Origin: Oscillospiraceae bacterium HV4-5-C5C
GTDB taxonomy: Bacteria > Bacillota > Clostridia > Saccharofermentanales > Fastidiosipilaceae
Assembly (NCBI GenBank): GCA_012034405.1
Contig: JAAVLZ010000009.1
Location: 1 to 64,000 of the forward strand
Length of the DNA: 64,000 nucleotides
Direction: 5' to 3'
Below the pieces are notes generated by a model that saw only the letters and a program-made list of their open reading frames with translations, did no database searches and was not told the origin of the DNA. The stretch's first letter is position 1. The number at the start of each line of letters is the position of its first letter. Position numbers and translations under genes: made by a program. Shown piece after piece: positions 9,212 to 17,300 of this stretch.

Positions 9212-9650
9212 GATTCTGGACGACACCTTTCTGCAAAATGATATTGGCGTAAAGCGCGGTTTCGCCGGTCGCTACAATGCAATAGCACTGGCGGGCTTCC
9301 TGATAAAAGCTGAAACGGTCGGTTGATCCGATCACCGCCGCGCCGCGGGGATCGTGGCGGGCAATAATTTCCTTATAGGTTTCCCAGATTGGGGTAGCCA
9401 CCGGATCGCCCGGCATCACTTCCATCAAGGTTACCGGATGTTCCACATAAGCATCCAGCGGAAAGAGTGTGAGGATGGCGTCCAGCAGTTCCGGCACGCC
9501 ATGCCCGTCCGCGCGGATGATGACCGCGTCACGGCCCATGGTTGGTACCGGAAAGTTGCCGTCGGCTAAAACCAGGCGGTCGCTGTGTCCCATTTCACAC
9601 AGGGTTTTGAGCAATTCCGGCGAAAGTACGGCCGGTATTCCTTTTAACAT
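9204..9650 (-). CDS. fucU: L-fucose mutarotase (RbsD/FucU family)
   Basis: Small cytoplasmic enzyme of 148 residues that interconverts alpha and beta anomers of fucose (family also includes ribose pyranase). Seen: MLKGIPAVLSPELL, the catalytic-His region CEMGHSDRLVLADGNFP (His22), ADGHGVPELLDAIL, and the C-terminal GETALYANIILQKGV. FucU rather than RbsD is favoured by length, the GNFP motif and overlap with the fucosidase gene, whose product supplies the sugar. Its stop overlaps the fucosidase start by 8 bases. It follows the second reductase by about 30 bases. Confidence 0.93.
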   Translation of the reverse strand: MLKGIPAVLSPELLKTLCEMGHSDRLVLADGNFPVPTMGRDAVIIRADGHGVPELLDAILTLFPLDAYVEHPVTLMEVMPGDPVATPIWETYKEIIARHDPRGAAVIGSTDRFSFYQEARQCYCIVATGETALYANIILQKGVVQNHV

Positions 9651-9680
9651 TTTTTGTCTCCTTTGCTTCGTTTTGCGGGC

Positions 9681-10781
9681 TCAGGTCCGGCTGCCGGCTA
9701 TCCGGCCGTCCAGGTCCCAGAGTTCCTGCCAGTTGCTGGCGCCCGGCCACAAAAAAACCTGTCCCTTGATCAGACGGCAGTTGCGGTCATCCCGGGCGAT
9801 AGCCGCCATCTCCTGATCTGTCAGCGGATCTTCAAAGCTGCACTTAAGATTGGCCAGATACTGCTCCGGTTTAACTGAAAACGGAATTGGAATCTGACCG
9901 CGCTGCACGGCCCATTTAAGGCAGACCACAGCGGGGTGCAGCCCGTGCGCTTTGGCCGCGGCCTGGATAGACGGAAGCTCGGTATCCGCCACATCCTCCG
10001 ATGTCCGGTCCCGCTCAGGCCGTGAGGGCGACCCGATGGGCGAAAAGCCAACAGGCTGAATGCCCTGGGACAGGGCGTATTGGAAAAGCTCCGGCTGCTG
10101 GAAGGATGGATGCAGTTCCATCTCCAGGGCCACCGGCTTGATCCGGCAGAGAGGCAGAACAGCTTTGAGCTTGGGCACAGTCATATTGGACATGCCAATA
10201 TAGCGGGTTAAGCCCAGATCCACCAGCTGCTCCAGCTGTCGCCAGGTCTGCATGAATTCATCCACCCTGAAGGGGCGGGAATCCGGATTGCGGGCGTCCC
10301 CGTCACAATGCGGCGCGTGGTAGTTAGGAAACGGCCAATGCAAAAAATACAGATCCAGCTGCTGCAGCTGCAGATCCCGCAGGCTCTCCCGGCAGGCAGC
10401 CACTACCTCATGGTGCCGGTCATTCCAGACTTTAGAGGTGATAAACAGTTCCTGACGGCTGACCACACCCTCTGTAAACAGCCGCTGCAAAACCCGGCCG
10501 ATGTCCGCCTCATTTTGATAGACCGCCGCGCAGTCCAGCAGCCGGTAGCCACAGCGCACCGCGCCATACACCGCGTCGGACACCGCCTGCGCGCCATATT
10601 TATCTGAGCCAAAGGTTCCCATCCCAATGGCCGGGATCAGTCCCCCGTCCGGCAGGCGGCGCTGCCAGACCCGCGCGCTCCAGTCTGTCTCCGCAGCCGG
10701 GCTGACCGCAGCCGCAGTGGTTGCGGTCAGCCCGGCGGAAGCGCCCGTATCAGGGGTAAATCGTTTATCTTGTTCCGTCAT
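9681..10781 (-). CDS. Aldo/keto reductase (second copy)
   Basis: NAD(P)H-dependent oxidoreductase of 366 residues, about 80 longer than its neighbour at 6781. The extra length is an Ala/Thr-rich N-terminus (about residues 1-35) and insertions in the barrel. Catalytic residues: DCAAVYQNE, TSKVWND, FLHWPFPNYH. The start at ATG 10781 follows ACAGGAGG perfectly; upstream in-frame codons are ignored. It sits between the zinc dehydrogenase and the mutarotase in one leftward run. The two reductases are only distantly alike, so they are not a recent duplication. A role in fucose or fucose-derived carbonyl reduction is inferred from context only. Confidence 0.9.
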   Translation of the reverse strand: MTEQDKRFTPDTGASAGLTATTAAAVSPAAETDWSARVWQRRLPDGGLIPAIGMGTFGSDKYGAQAVSDAVYGAVRCGYRLLDCAAVYQNEADIGRVLQRLFTEGVVSRQELFITSKVWNDRHHEVVAACRESLRDLQLQQLDLYFLHWPFPNYHAPHCDGDARNPDSRPFRVDEFMQTWRQLEQLVDLGLTRYIGMSNMTVPKLKAVLPLCRIKPVALEMELHPSFQQPELFQYALSQGIQPVGFSPIGSPSRPERDRTSEDVADTELPSIQAAAKAHGLHPAVVCLKWAVQRGQIPIPFSVKPEQYLANLKCSFEDPLTDQEMAAIARDDRNCRLIKGQVFLWPGASNWQELWDLDGRIAGSRT

Positions 10782-10860
10782 GAGACCTCCTGTCATATCA
10801 TACGGTCGCCATCTGACCATAGCTAATCATGGTTGCCAGGCTTAAGCTCCAGCCGCGGCT

Positions 10861-11916
10861 TCAGTCCGGAAAAACCACCGCCACTTTGCCGCAGTGGCCG
10901 CCGGCCATCAGCGCATAAGCCTGATCGGCCTGCTCCAGTGGGAATTCGTCCGTGATCAGTTCCTCAGGGTGTATCTGCCAGCGCACCAGATGCTCCACCA
11001 GGTCCTCCATGCGCCACAGGGAGGTGACCCAGGAGCCGTAAATGGTCTTTTGTCCATGCAGCATATCCGGACTGGGATTCAGGGTCATGCTGTTGCCTTC
11101 GCCTACCAGCGCGATCTTGCCCCATTCCCGGGTTGCCCGCACCGCCGTCTGGCGGCCGCCGTCTGAAGCGCTGGCATCCACCGCCCGTTCTACTCCCTGG
11201 CCGCCGGTAACCGCCTTGATCTGTTCCACCACCTCCGGACCGGGCTTGAAAACATAGTCCGCCAGACCCAGCTTTTGGGCCAGCTCAATCCGGTAATCGT
11301 TCATTTCCACCCCGATCAGGCGATTGGCGCCCATAGCCTTGCTGAGCATCAGCGCCGCCAGGCCTACCGGTCCTAATCCCGTGACCAGCACCGCGTCATT
11401 ACCGGAAACGCCGATTTTTTCAAGCGCTTCATAAACCGTGCCAAAGCCGCAGGCCACCTGCGCCCCGTCTTTGTAGGTCAGCTCATCCGGCAGCGCAATC
11501 AGATCTTTTTCATCACAAAGCATGTAGGGCGCCATCCCGCCGTCGCGCTGCCAGCCATAAGCCCGGCGCAGCGGGCTTTTGCAGGAAATATAGTAGCCCA
11601 TGCGGCAGTCGTGGCAGACCCCGCAGCCGGAGATATGATACACAATGACCCGGTCGCCCTTCTTAAAACGGCGCAGGCCCGGGCCTTCTTCTACAATGAC
11701 GCCGCAGGGCTCGTGCCCGGCAATCGTGCCGGGGATATAGCCTTCCGGTCCCTTGCCCACATGCTCCCGGTAGATTGCCCGGATATCACTGCCGCAGATG
11801 GTCGTTGCCTTGGTCTGGACCAGCACCTGGCCATAGCCCGGCGTGGGAATATCAAACTCTTTCAGTTCTACCGTACTGTTGCCTGGCAGCACGGCACCCA
11901 TCATTTTGCCTGTCAT
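10861..11916 (-). CDS. Zinc-binding medium-chain alcohol dehydrogenase
   Basis: NAD(P)-dependent dehydrogenase of 351 residues. The GroES-like N-domain has catalytic zinc ligand candidates Cys in TTICGSD and His in GHEPCG, and a structural-zinc lobe CGVCHDCRMGYYISC. The Rossmann fold shows GLGPVGLAALMLSKAMGA. Start ATG 11916 follows AAAGGAG; an earlier ATG at 11931 supplies that very sequence and is not used. It is the promoter-proximal gene of the fucosidase run, divergent from the AraC regulator at 12198. It may oxidise fucose or a related polyol, which would fit a mutarotase in the same operon, but the substrate is inference. Confidence 0.9.
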   Translation of the reverse strand: MTGKMMGAVLPGNSTVELKEFDIPTPGYGQVLVQTKATTICGSDIRAIYREHVGKGPEGYIPGTIAGHEPCGVIVEEGPGLRRFKKGDRVIVYHISGCGVCHDCRMGYYISCKSPLRRAYGWQRDGGMAPYMLCDEKDLIALPDELTYKDGAQVACGFGTVYEALEKIGVSGNDAVLVTGLGPVGLAALMLSKAMGANRLIGVEMNDYRIELAQKLGLADYVFKPGPEVVEQIKAVTGGQGVERAVDASASDGGRQTAVRATREWGKIALVGEGNSMTLNPSPDMLHGQKTIYGSWVTSLWRMEDLVEHLVRWQIHPEELITDEFPLEQADQAYALMAGGHCGKVAVVFPD

Positions 11917-12197
11917 ATAAACTCCTTTCATCTGCTTCCATCTGGACTTTGGAACCGCCGTGTTCAGGCGGAGCCAAGGTCTTATTTATTTTCTGCTAAG
12001 TTTATGTTAACGGTTCATTATGGCGAAAGAAAGACAAATAATCGCCATTCTTACGCAGGATCTGTCGTAAAATCGAATCTTTCATTTTGCATTACCAGAT
12101 GTTATCATCAGGCTGTCAATATTCAGGGGCAGGCGGTTGTGCAAAGTAACAAAGCCGCGATTGTCCGGTCAGGGACCGGCGCAGGAGCAGATAACCT
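11917..12197. promoter_or_regulatory. Divergent control region, dehydrogenase operon / AraC regulator
   Basis: A 281-base AT-richer spacer separates the leftward dehydrogenase operon from the rightward AraC gene. It must hold both promoters and probably the regulator's operators. I could not fix a convincing -35/-10 pair on either strand. GCAGGAG at about 12180 serves as ribosome site for the AraC gene. Confidence 0.5.
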
Positions 12198-13403
12198 ATG
12201 GATTGGGAACGTTATGATCACAGCGGCATACAGTTCAGGGCCGACGGTTGGATTTGCCGGGTATTAAATATTGTCCGGGAGCAGTTCCACCGCGCGGTGC
12301 CCGCCCACAGTCACGGAGCCGGCAGTTACGAGCTGCACTACATACCGTCTGGCCGCGGTACGGTTATGCTCAACGGAACGGCCCGGGCGCTCAGCCGGGG
12401 GATGTTGTATGTGACCGGCCCGGGGGTGGTACATGAGCAGTGGTCCGATCCCCAGGATCCCATGGCGGAGGATTGTTTGTACCTGCATTTTGAACAGGCG
12501 CCGCTGTCTCAGCCGGGCGCGGGAGACGCCCGCGCCGACAGCCTGACCGCCCGTTTTCTGCGTCAGCAGGTATGGCTGGGTCAGGATCAGGAACAGCTGG
12601 ATCCCCTGTTCACCCGCTTGTTTACGGAGCTGCGTGACCGGCGGCCGGGTTTTGAGGTTCAGGGCGAAACGCTGATCCGCCAGATCCTGATTGGCGCGGT
12701 CAGAAACTATGCCGGCGCGCAGGCTTCGCAGCCGGAAAACAAGCCTGGGTACAAGATTGTGGTGGTCTCCCGGCCAGAGTCTCCGGACAGGAGCGCCGGC
12801 CGGGCCGGAAGCGGGACCGGGACCGGAAGCGGAAGCGGGACCCAAGCCGGAACCGCGGCCGCCCCCGCCCTGCCGCCGCGGCTTGACCCTGCCAATGAAC
12901 AGATCCTGCTGATGGAAGAGTGTTTTCTATATGAATATGACAAACTAACCCTGGCTGATCTGTCCCGCAGGCTGGGACGCTCCGAGCGCCAGACCCAGCG
13001 CCTGATCCGGCAGCAATATGGTCAGTCCTTCCGCGATATGAAACAGGCGGCACGGCTGTCTGCCGCCCGAGTCCTGCTGCAGTCAACCCAGCTGTCAATC
13101 GCGGAGATTGCCGACCGCGTGGGCTACACCTCCAGTGAACACTTTTCCGCTGCCTTCCGCCAGGCCAACGGCCAGAGCGCGCGGGCCTTCCGCCGCAGCT
13201 TCAAAGCCTCGGCCCCGATCGCCAGGTCCGCAGCCCCGGAATCGGAGCAGCGGGTAACTGTCGGTCAGACCACTGTCGCTCAGCCTACTGATGGTCAAGC
13301 AACTGACGGGCAGACTACCGCCGCGCAGACCACTGTCGCTCAGGCAACTGCCGCTCAGCCTACTGACACTCAGACCACGGAGGCCAAACCGACCGGCCGT
13401 TAA
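12198..13403 (+). CDS. AraC-family transcriptional regulator with repetitive C-terminal tail
   Basis: DNA-binding regulator of 401 residues. An N-terminal cupin-like sensor domain (about 1-150; VPAHSHGAGSYELHYI, RGMLYVTGPGVVHEQW) is followed by a Gly/Ser/Thr linker (about 200-230) and two HTH motifs (about 240-345; LTLADLSRRLGRSERQTQRL and IAEIADRVGYTSSEHFSAAF). Unusually, about 50 residues of degenerate Thr/Gln/Ala repeats (units like TVAQPTDGQ) follow the HTH, where most family members end. The divergent position suggests it controls the fucosidase/dehydrogenase genes in response to a sugar. It converges with the GH31 gene, only 25 bases apart. Confidence 0.9.
   Translation: MDWERYDHSGIQFRADGWICRVLNIVREQFHRAVPAHSHGAGSYELHYIPSGRGTVMLNGTARALSRGMLYVTGPGVVHEQWSDPQDPMAEDCLYLHFEQAPLSQPGAGDARADSLTARFLRQQVWLGQDQEQLDPLFTRLFTELRDRRPGFEVQGETLIRQILIGAVRNYAGAQASQPENKPGYKIVVVSRPESPDRSAGRAGSGTGTGSGSGTQAGTAAAPALPPRLDPANEQILLMEECFLYEYDKLTLADLSRRLGRSERQTQRLIRQQYGQSFRDMKQAARLSAARVLLQSTQLSIAEIADRVGYTSSEHFSAAFRQANGQSARAFRRSFKASAPIARSAAPESEQRVTVGQTTVAQPTDGQATDGQTTAAQTTVAQATAAQPTDTQTTEAKPTGR
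13250..13395 (+). repeat. Degenerate tandem repeats encoding a Thr/Gln/Ala-rich tail
   Basis: Within the 3' end of the AraC gene, units built on CAGACCACTGTCGCTCAG recur with small changes (for example at about 13265 and 13328), producing TVAQPTDGQ-like peptide repeats. The repeats begin after the HTH domain and run to the stop codon. Slippage expansion is likely and length variation between strains would be expected. Confidence 0.7.
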
Positions 13404-13428
13404 GCTGTCGTCGCAGCTGCCTCAGCTA

Positions 13429-15750
13429 TTATTGTCCATTGTCCCGGCCCGTTTCTCCCGGCCGGGCGCCATCCGCCTCCCCTGCCGGGGTTGGTGTGGC
13501 CTCACCAAAACGGCAGCGAGTCAGCGTGGACCAATCAATTTCATCCGTAGACAGCGCCGGCTGCACCAGGGGGATCTCCGCGCCGCTTCGCACCCACAGC
13601 AAGCCGGGCAGATCCCGAGCCTGCTGCTCAGACCAGCAGCCCCCGTTCAGCTCCTCTCCGCTTTCCCAGTTCACCCACTGCCCCCGCGGCAGATAGACCT
13701 GGCGGCAGCGCTCCGCCGTCAGCAGCGGCGCGACCAACAGATCCTGTCCAAACAAATACTCATCCTCCAGATCCCTTACCGCCATGTCTTCCGGGTACTC
13801 CAGCCACAGAGCCCTCAACAGGGGCAGGCCGGCTGTGGCCGCGATCTGACTCTGCTCGTAAATATAGGGTAAAAGGCGGTAGCGCAGTTGCATCAGGCGG
13901 CGAAAAGCCTGTAAAAAGGCCGGCGAATACGCCCAGGGCTCTTTAGGCGGCGCGCCATGACAACGCAGATGGGAGCTGAACACGCCCATAAAGGTCCAGC
14001 GCAGGTAGAGATCTTCCGGACTTGGTTTCACAAAGCCGCCCAGATCGTGACTCCAGAACGTAAAGCCTGACAGTCCCAGCGAAAGCCCCGCGCGCAGCGT
14101 GCACAGCAGACCCATGTCCGTATTTTCCGCGTCGCCGCCCCAATGGACCGGATAGCGCTGGCTGCCGGCCCAGGCTGAACGCGCCCAGATCAGGCTGCCC
14201 TGGCCGTCATTAGCCAGGTGCTGGCAGGCTTCATAAGCTGCCTTGTTGTAGCGCAGCGGGTACAGGTTATGCTCCAGCCAGCCGCTGTGGCCGGCGTGAT
14301 AGACCGCGTCAAGCGGCGCGGCTTCGCCAAAGTCCGCCTTTATAGCCGCTACCCCCTGCCGCAGCAGCTCCGCCAGCCTGGCTTCATACCAGCGGACGGC
14401 CGCCGGGTCAGAAAAATCCAGGATAGCGTCTGCTCCAGCCAGATGGCCATTGGCGTCGCGCAGCGCCAGCTTTTGATGCAGCAATTCCGGATAAAGCGGA
14501 TTGTCCGGGGTGAAATAGGGTAGCTGCCACAAGCTGACGCGGTGGTGATCCTGCTGCCGCAGCTGCTGCAGCATCCCGGCCGGATCGGCAAAGCGGCTGG
14601 GAGAAAAGCGGTAATCACAGCACCAGTCCCGCTCAAACCAGCCGGTATCCAGGTGGATGACGTCACAGGGGATCTGCTCCTGGCGCAGGCGGGCGGATAC
14701 AGCCCGGACCTCAGCTTCGCTTTTGTAGCTGATACGGGACATCCACAGACCAAAGCTCCAAAAGGGCGGAACCGGGCTGTGGCCGGTGAGGTCGGTGTAG
14801 GCCCGCAGGATTTCTTTAGGTGTGCCAAAGAAAAAGAAGACCTCCAGCATAGCTTCGCCGATTACCGCCTGCTGGGCTTCCGCATAGCTGTGGCCAAAAT
14901 CCAGCGTAAGCGGCGCGGAGGTATGGTAAAAGACGCCGTAGCCGCGGCTGGAAAGATAGAAGGGCACCGGCTTGTACTGGCCTTCAGTTTCCACGCCATG
15001 AGGGTCCCGGGTCCAGAGATCCAACCGCTGCCCCCGTTTATTAAGCCGGGTAAAGCTTTCTCCGCAGCCGTAGATTGCTTCGCCTGGATACAGTTGCAGG
15101 GCCAGCAGCGGATAGCGGCTGAGGTCACTGGCTTGCTGAAGATAGGAGCAAGGCAGCGGGCTGCAGTTTTGCAAGTTCATAGAGTCACGGCGGTGCAGGG
15201 TATGAGTAAGTACCCGGCCGTTCTGGTCTCTGAGGATCAGGTGGAAGGGATCGGCCTGGATTTCCACCGAGCCTGCCGCTGTTTTGAGGCTCAGGCTGCC
15301 GTCAGCCGTCTGACTGGCGGTCTGAGGCAAGGGCTGGGGCTGGCCAGCCAGCATCAGGGAGTGATTATCGCGCTGTTCCCAGTGGCTTTCCCAGGCGGTC
15401 TGGCGCGCGGGGGTCCAGTCCGCGGCGCGGCGGCAGGCCCAGAGGTTGTCACAGGTAGTCCGCAGGCGCAGGACATTAGGCGCGGTGAAAGCCAGCTGCA
15501 AGGGAAAAGCCGGACGGTCCGGGTAGCTGGGCGGAAAGGACCAGGATTCAGCGGCCTCAAACGGGGCGCTATAGTTATTAAATGAAAAACGTCCTTTGCG
15601 CTCATAGCGGCCGTACGCCAGTAAAGCGGTCTGGGTGACCGGGTCTGTCCGCAGCAGTTGTTCAGCCTGAAAGTGGATATTGCCCAGCGTGAAAAAGGAC
15701 TCTAGCAGCCGGGGCGGCTGATTAAGATAAGCGTAGTTTTGAATGTCCAT
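13429..15750 (-). CDS. GH31 glycoside hydrolase, alpha-xylosidase-like
   Basis: Glycoside hydrolase of 773 residues. The N-terminal beta-sandwich includes YGCGESFTRLNKRGQ (about 227-241). The catalytic barrel has FWSFGLWMSRISYKSEAEV, HLDTGWF, the nucleophile motif IKADFGE (Asp473) and the acid/base region VHWGGDAENT (Asp540). KxDFGE is characteristic of bacterial alpha-xylosidases of the YicI type, as opposed to alpha-glucosidases with WxDMNE, so xylosidase activity on xyloglucan-type oligosaccharides is likely. There is no signal peptide, so action is intracellular. AAAGGAG lies 11 bases before the ATG. It is convergent with the AraC gene and appears to be transcribed alone. Confidence 0.92.
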   Translation of the reverse strand: MDIQNYAYLNQPPRLLESFFTLGNIHFQAEQLLRTDPVTQTALLAYGRYERKGRFSFNNYSAPFEAAESWSFPPSYPDRPAFPLQLAFTAPNVLRLRTTCDNLWACRRAADWTPARQTAWESHWEQRDNHSLMLAGQPQPLPQTASQTADGSLSLKTAAGSVEIQADPFHLILRDQNGRVLTHTLHRRDSMNLQNCSPLPCSYLQQASDLSRYPLLALQLYPGEAIYGCGESFTRLNKRGQRLDLWTRDPHGVETEGQYKPVPFYLSSRGYGVFYHTSAPLTLDFGHSYAEAQQAVIGEAMLEVFFFFGTPKEILRAYTDLTGHSPVPPFWSFGLWMSRISYKSEAEVRAVSARLRQEQIPCDVIHLDTGWFERDWCCDYRFSPSRFADPAGMLQQLRQQDHHRVSLWQLPYFTPDNPLYPELLHQKLALRDANGHLAGADAILDFSDPAAVRWYEARLAELLRQGVAAIKADFGEAAPLDAVYHAGHSGWLEHNLYPLRYNKAAYEACQHLANDGQGSLIWARSAWAGSQRYPVHWGGDAENTDMGLLCTLRAGLSLGLSGFTFWSHDLGGFVKPSPEDLYLRWTFMGVFSSHLRCHGAPPKEPWAYSPAFLQAFRRLMQLRYRLLPYIYEQSQIAATAGLPLLRALWLEYPEDMAVRDLEDEYLFGQDLLVAPLLTAERCRQVYLPRGQWVNWESGEELNGGCWSEQQARDLPGLLWVRSGAEIPLVQPALSTDEIDWSTLTRCRFGEATPTPAGEADGARPGETGRDNGQ

Positions 15751-15922
15751 GTCTGAGTAGTCTCCTTTGCCGGCCCGACCGGTGCACGATTGCTCTTCAC
15801 TTTAGGCGAAAGCCGCGGCAGACTCAAGAGGCTGCGGATAAAATTCCCCCAGATCGGACTTTTTTCCACAACATAGCGCGGGACAGGTCCCCGGCGGTTT
15901 GTCATTTGCTTCATAGTTGGTA
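15751..15922. other. Intergenic stretch upstream of GH31 gene
   Basis: No gene is seen here. It should contain the GH31 promoter, reading leftwards, but no clear -35/-10 pair was recognised. GC content falls sharply from about 15,900 onward, marking the left edge of the AT-rich region. Confidence 0.4.
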
Positions 15923-15968
15923 AAATAAAAAACTCTCTTTATATACTTAGACATAATACAAAGAGAGT
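15922..15968 (-). terminator. Rho-independent-type terminator of the secreted-protein gene
   Basis: On the minus strand a perfect 9-bp inverted repeat ACTCTCTTT / AAAGAGAGT (15960-15968 and 15932-15940) encloses a 19-base AT-rich loop and is followed by TTTTTTATTTTACC. The U run after the stem on this strand fits termination of leftward transcripts from 16038-16664. The long loop is atypical. Confidence 0.6.
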
Positions 15969-15970
15969 CG

Positions 15971-16717
15971 ATGTAGCGATAATATAGACTATTCTTACTA
16001 CTGGTTTTTATTTAACAATATAGTAACAGGCACATCCTCAATAATAGCAACTGAGATCTAACGACCATGATGAACCATGTCTAGTAATTATTACTTCAGA
16101 ATTTGCACCAAAATCGCTTGAACCAGCATCAAGATTAATTGCTTTTGTGAATTCGTTTGTCGTTGTATACGTAAATGTATTGGATGAAGGATACTTTGTA
16201 TAACTCTTTTGATACCATGTACTGTCTGTAGCTTTTCCGTTTTCTCCATAGGATACTTCTCGACTACTTAATTCATAGGACGAGTCAGAAATAACCCAAC
16301 TACCCGTAACTTTTGTTATTTTTCCGTAGTTATTATTATTATACACAGTACGATTATAATAGACCGTTAGGTACGCTGTTAATCCATAGCCATTATCTGT
16401 TTGAGATTGTGAAAAAGAATCTCCTGATAAAACAGCATAATAACTGATACTACTTTCCCCTTCTGCATTATTAGCAGACATTCCTGAAGCATCCGGAAGT
16501 TGATATACCGTGATTTCTTTTGATTCACCAGTTTCTAGATTTGTTAGGACAGCGTCATTTCTACTAACTAACGAGTTGCTGTCAACTATGTTTGGGATAC
16601 TCACACTACTTACTGTCAATATAAATGCACTTATAAGGCTTATTATACTGTTAATTCTCATCATTATTAATCTCCTTTCCCTTAACGGATTTTGTCAGAA
16701 TCTATATATCGCTACAT
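15971..16717. repeat. Inverted repeats flanking a single AT-rich gene
   Basis: The left copy ATGTAGCGATAATATAGA (15971-15988) and the right copy, reverse complement ATGTAGCGATATATAGA (16701-16717), match apart from one inserted base. They frame one secreted-protein gene in a 747-base unit of clearly lower GC than the neighbouring glycoside hydrolase. No transposase is present. This could be a small non-autonomous cassette or paired regulatory sites; the right copy lies where the gene's promoter should be. No target duplication is obvious. Confidence 0.5.
16038..16664 (-). CDS. Hypothetical secreted protein, AT-rich gene
   Basis: Protein of 208 residues that I do not assign to a family. It begins MMRINSIISLISAFILTVSS, a signal peptide with probable cleavage near residue 25-30, followed by a Ser/Thr/Asn/Tyr-rich exported region. 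The segment YGKITKVTGSWVISDSSYEL followed by VSYGENGK resembles a repeat-like beta-strand pattern seen in small secreted Bacillota proteins of unknown role. No Cys pairs except a single Cys near the C-terminus (DLSCYY). GGAAAGGAG precedes tandem ATGs. The gene is far richer in A+T than its surroundings, ends at a terminator and is framed by inverted repeats, pointing to acquisition. Confidence 0.75.
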   Translation of the reverse strand: MMRINSIISLISAFILTVSSVSIPNIVDSNSLVSRNDAVLTNLETGESKEITVYQLPDASGMSANNAEGESSISYYAVLSGDSFSQSQTDNGYGLTAYLTVYYNRTVYNNNNYGKITKVTGSWVISDSSYELSSREVSYGENGKATDSTWYQKSYTKYPSSNTFTYTTTNEFTKAINLDAGSSDFGANSEVIITRHGSSWSLDLSCYY

Positions 16718-16770
16718 AATTCACTTAATAACCCAACTTGTATAACTGATAAAATCATAGATCACTAAAA

Positions 16771-17214
16771 TTATGATTTCAGCAAATACAGGATCACAAC
16801 ATAAGGCCCAAGGATCAGCGCCAGTAAAAAGCCCGGATAAGGCTGCACCGTATAAAGCCAGTTATTCAGACCACTCAGCACATCCGGCACTCCGGCATAA
16901 CGCAGCAACAGATCCAATAGGACATACAAGATGCCCAGGGCGATCCAGACCACTGCAATGATCTGATGGACCCGGCAGCCCGCCTGGCGCCTGGCCAGCG
17001 CGACAGCCAGGGCAAGCAGGAAATAAGCCAGCGCGTTCAGTAAAAGCACGGCTATATAGCTTGAAGCAGGATAGTTGTAGCTCTGTGCCTGCTGCTGGCG
17101 GTAATGGTCCTGGGGCACCATCAGCAAATAGGCACTGATGACAGGCAGTACGGCCAAAAATACGGCGTAAAGGACATTGGCAACAGACATTGCTTTAGCT
17201 TTTTCATGACTCAT
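16771..17214 (-). CDS. Small four-helix membrane protein, unknown function
   Basis: Integral membrane protein of 147 residues with four predicted helices (about 13-32, 50-72, 83-103, 125-145) and no recognisable family. ATG 17214 follows AAGGGGG at good spacing; an upstream ATG 13 codons earlier lies too close to the transcription start. A near-consensus promoter with an operator-like dyad lies directly upstream, so the gene is probably strongly but conditionally expressed. Its neighbours are a secreted protein and a broken ABC exporter, so an immunity or export-accessory role is conceivable but unproven. Confidence 0.7.
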   Translation of the reverse strand: MSHEKAKAMSVANVLYAVFLAVLPVISAYLLMVPQDHYRQQQAQSYNYPASSYIAVLLLNALAYFLLALAVALARRQAGCRVHQIIAVVWIALGILYVLLDLLLRYAGVPDVLSGLNNWLYTVQPYPGFLLALILGPYVVILYLLKS

Positions 17215-17247
17215 AATACAAACCCCCTTTAGTTTTGTCTCTCTGAT

Positions 17248-17300
17248 ATGCATAAATATTATTGTTTATACATAATACTCCTTCCAATAATTTTTGTCAA
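17248..17300 (-). promoter_or_regulatory. Near-consensus sigma-A promoter with overlapping dyad
   Basis: Minus strand: -35 TTGACA (17295-17300), 17-base spacer, -10 TATTAT (17272-17277). An inverted repeat ATGCATAAA / TTTATACAT (17248-17273, one mismatch) overlaps the -10 edge and start region, the usual place for a repressor site. A related perfect palindrome TTATGCATAA lies at 17423-17432. It drives the small membrane protein gene at 16771-17214. Confidence 0.8.

Noticed and set aside
12780-12900. Repetitive GGAAGCGGGACC-type sequence that could suggest a repeat array
   Set aside because: It encodes a Gly/Ser/Thr linker in frame in the AraC regulator; there are no spacers and no palindromic repeat, so it is not CRISPR.
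14542-15585. Long open frame on the plus strand inside the GH31 gene
   Set aside because: It is antisense to a GH31 enzyme with all catalytic motifs intact; no ribosome site and no family signature, so it is a composition-driven shadow frame.
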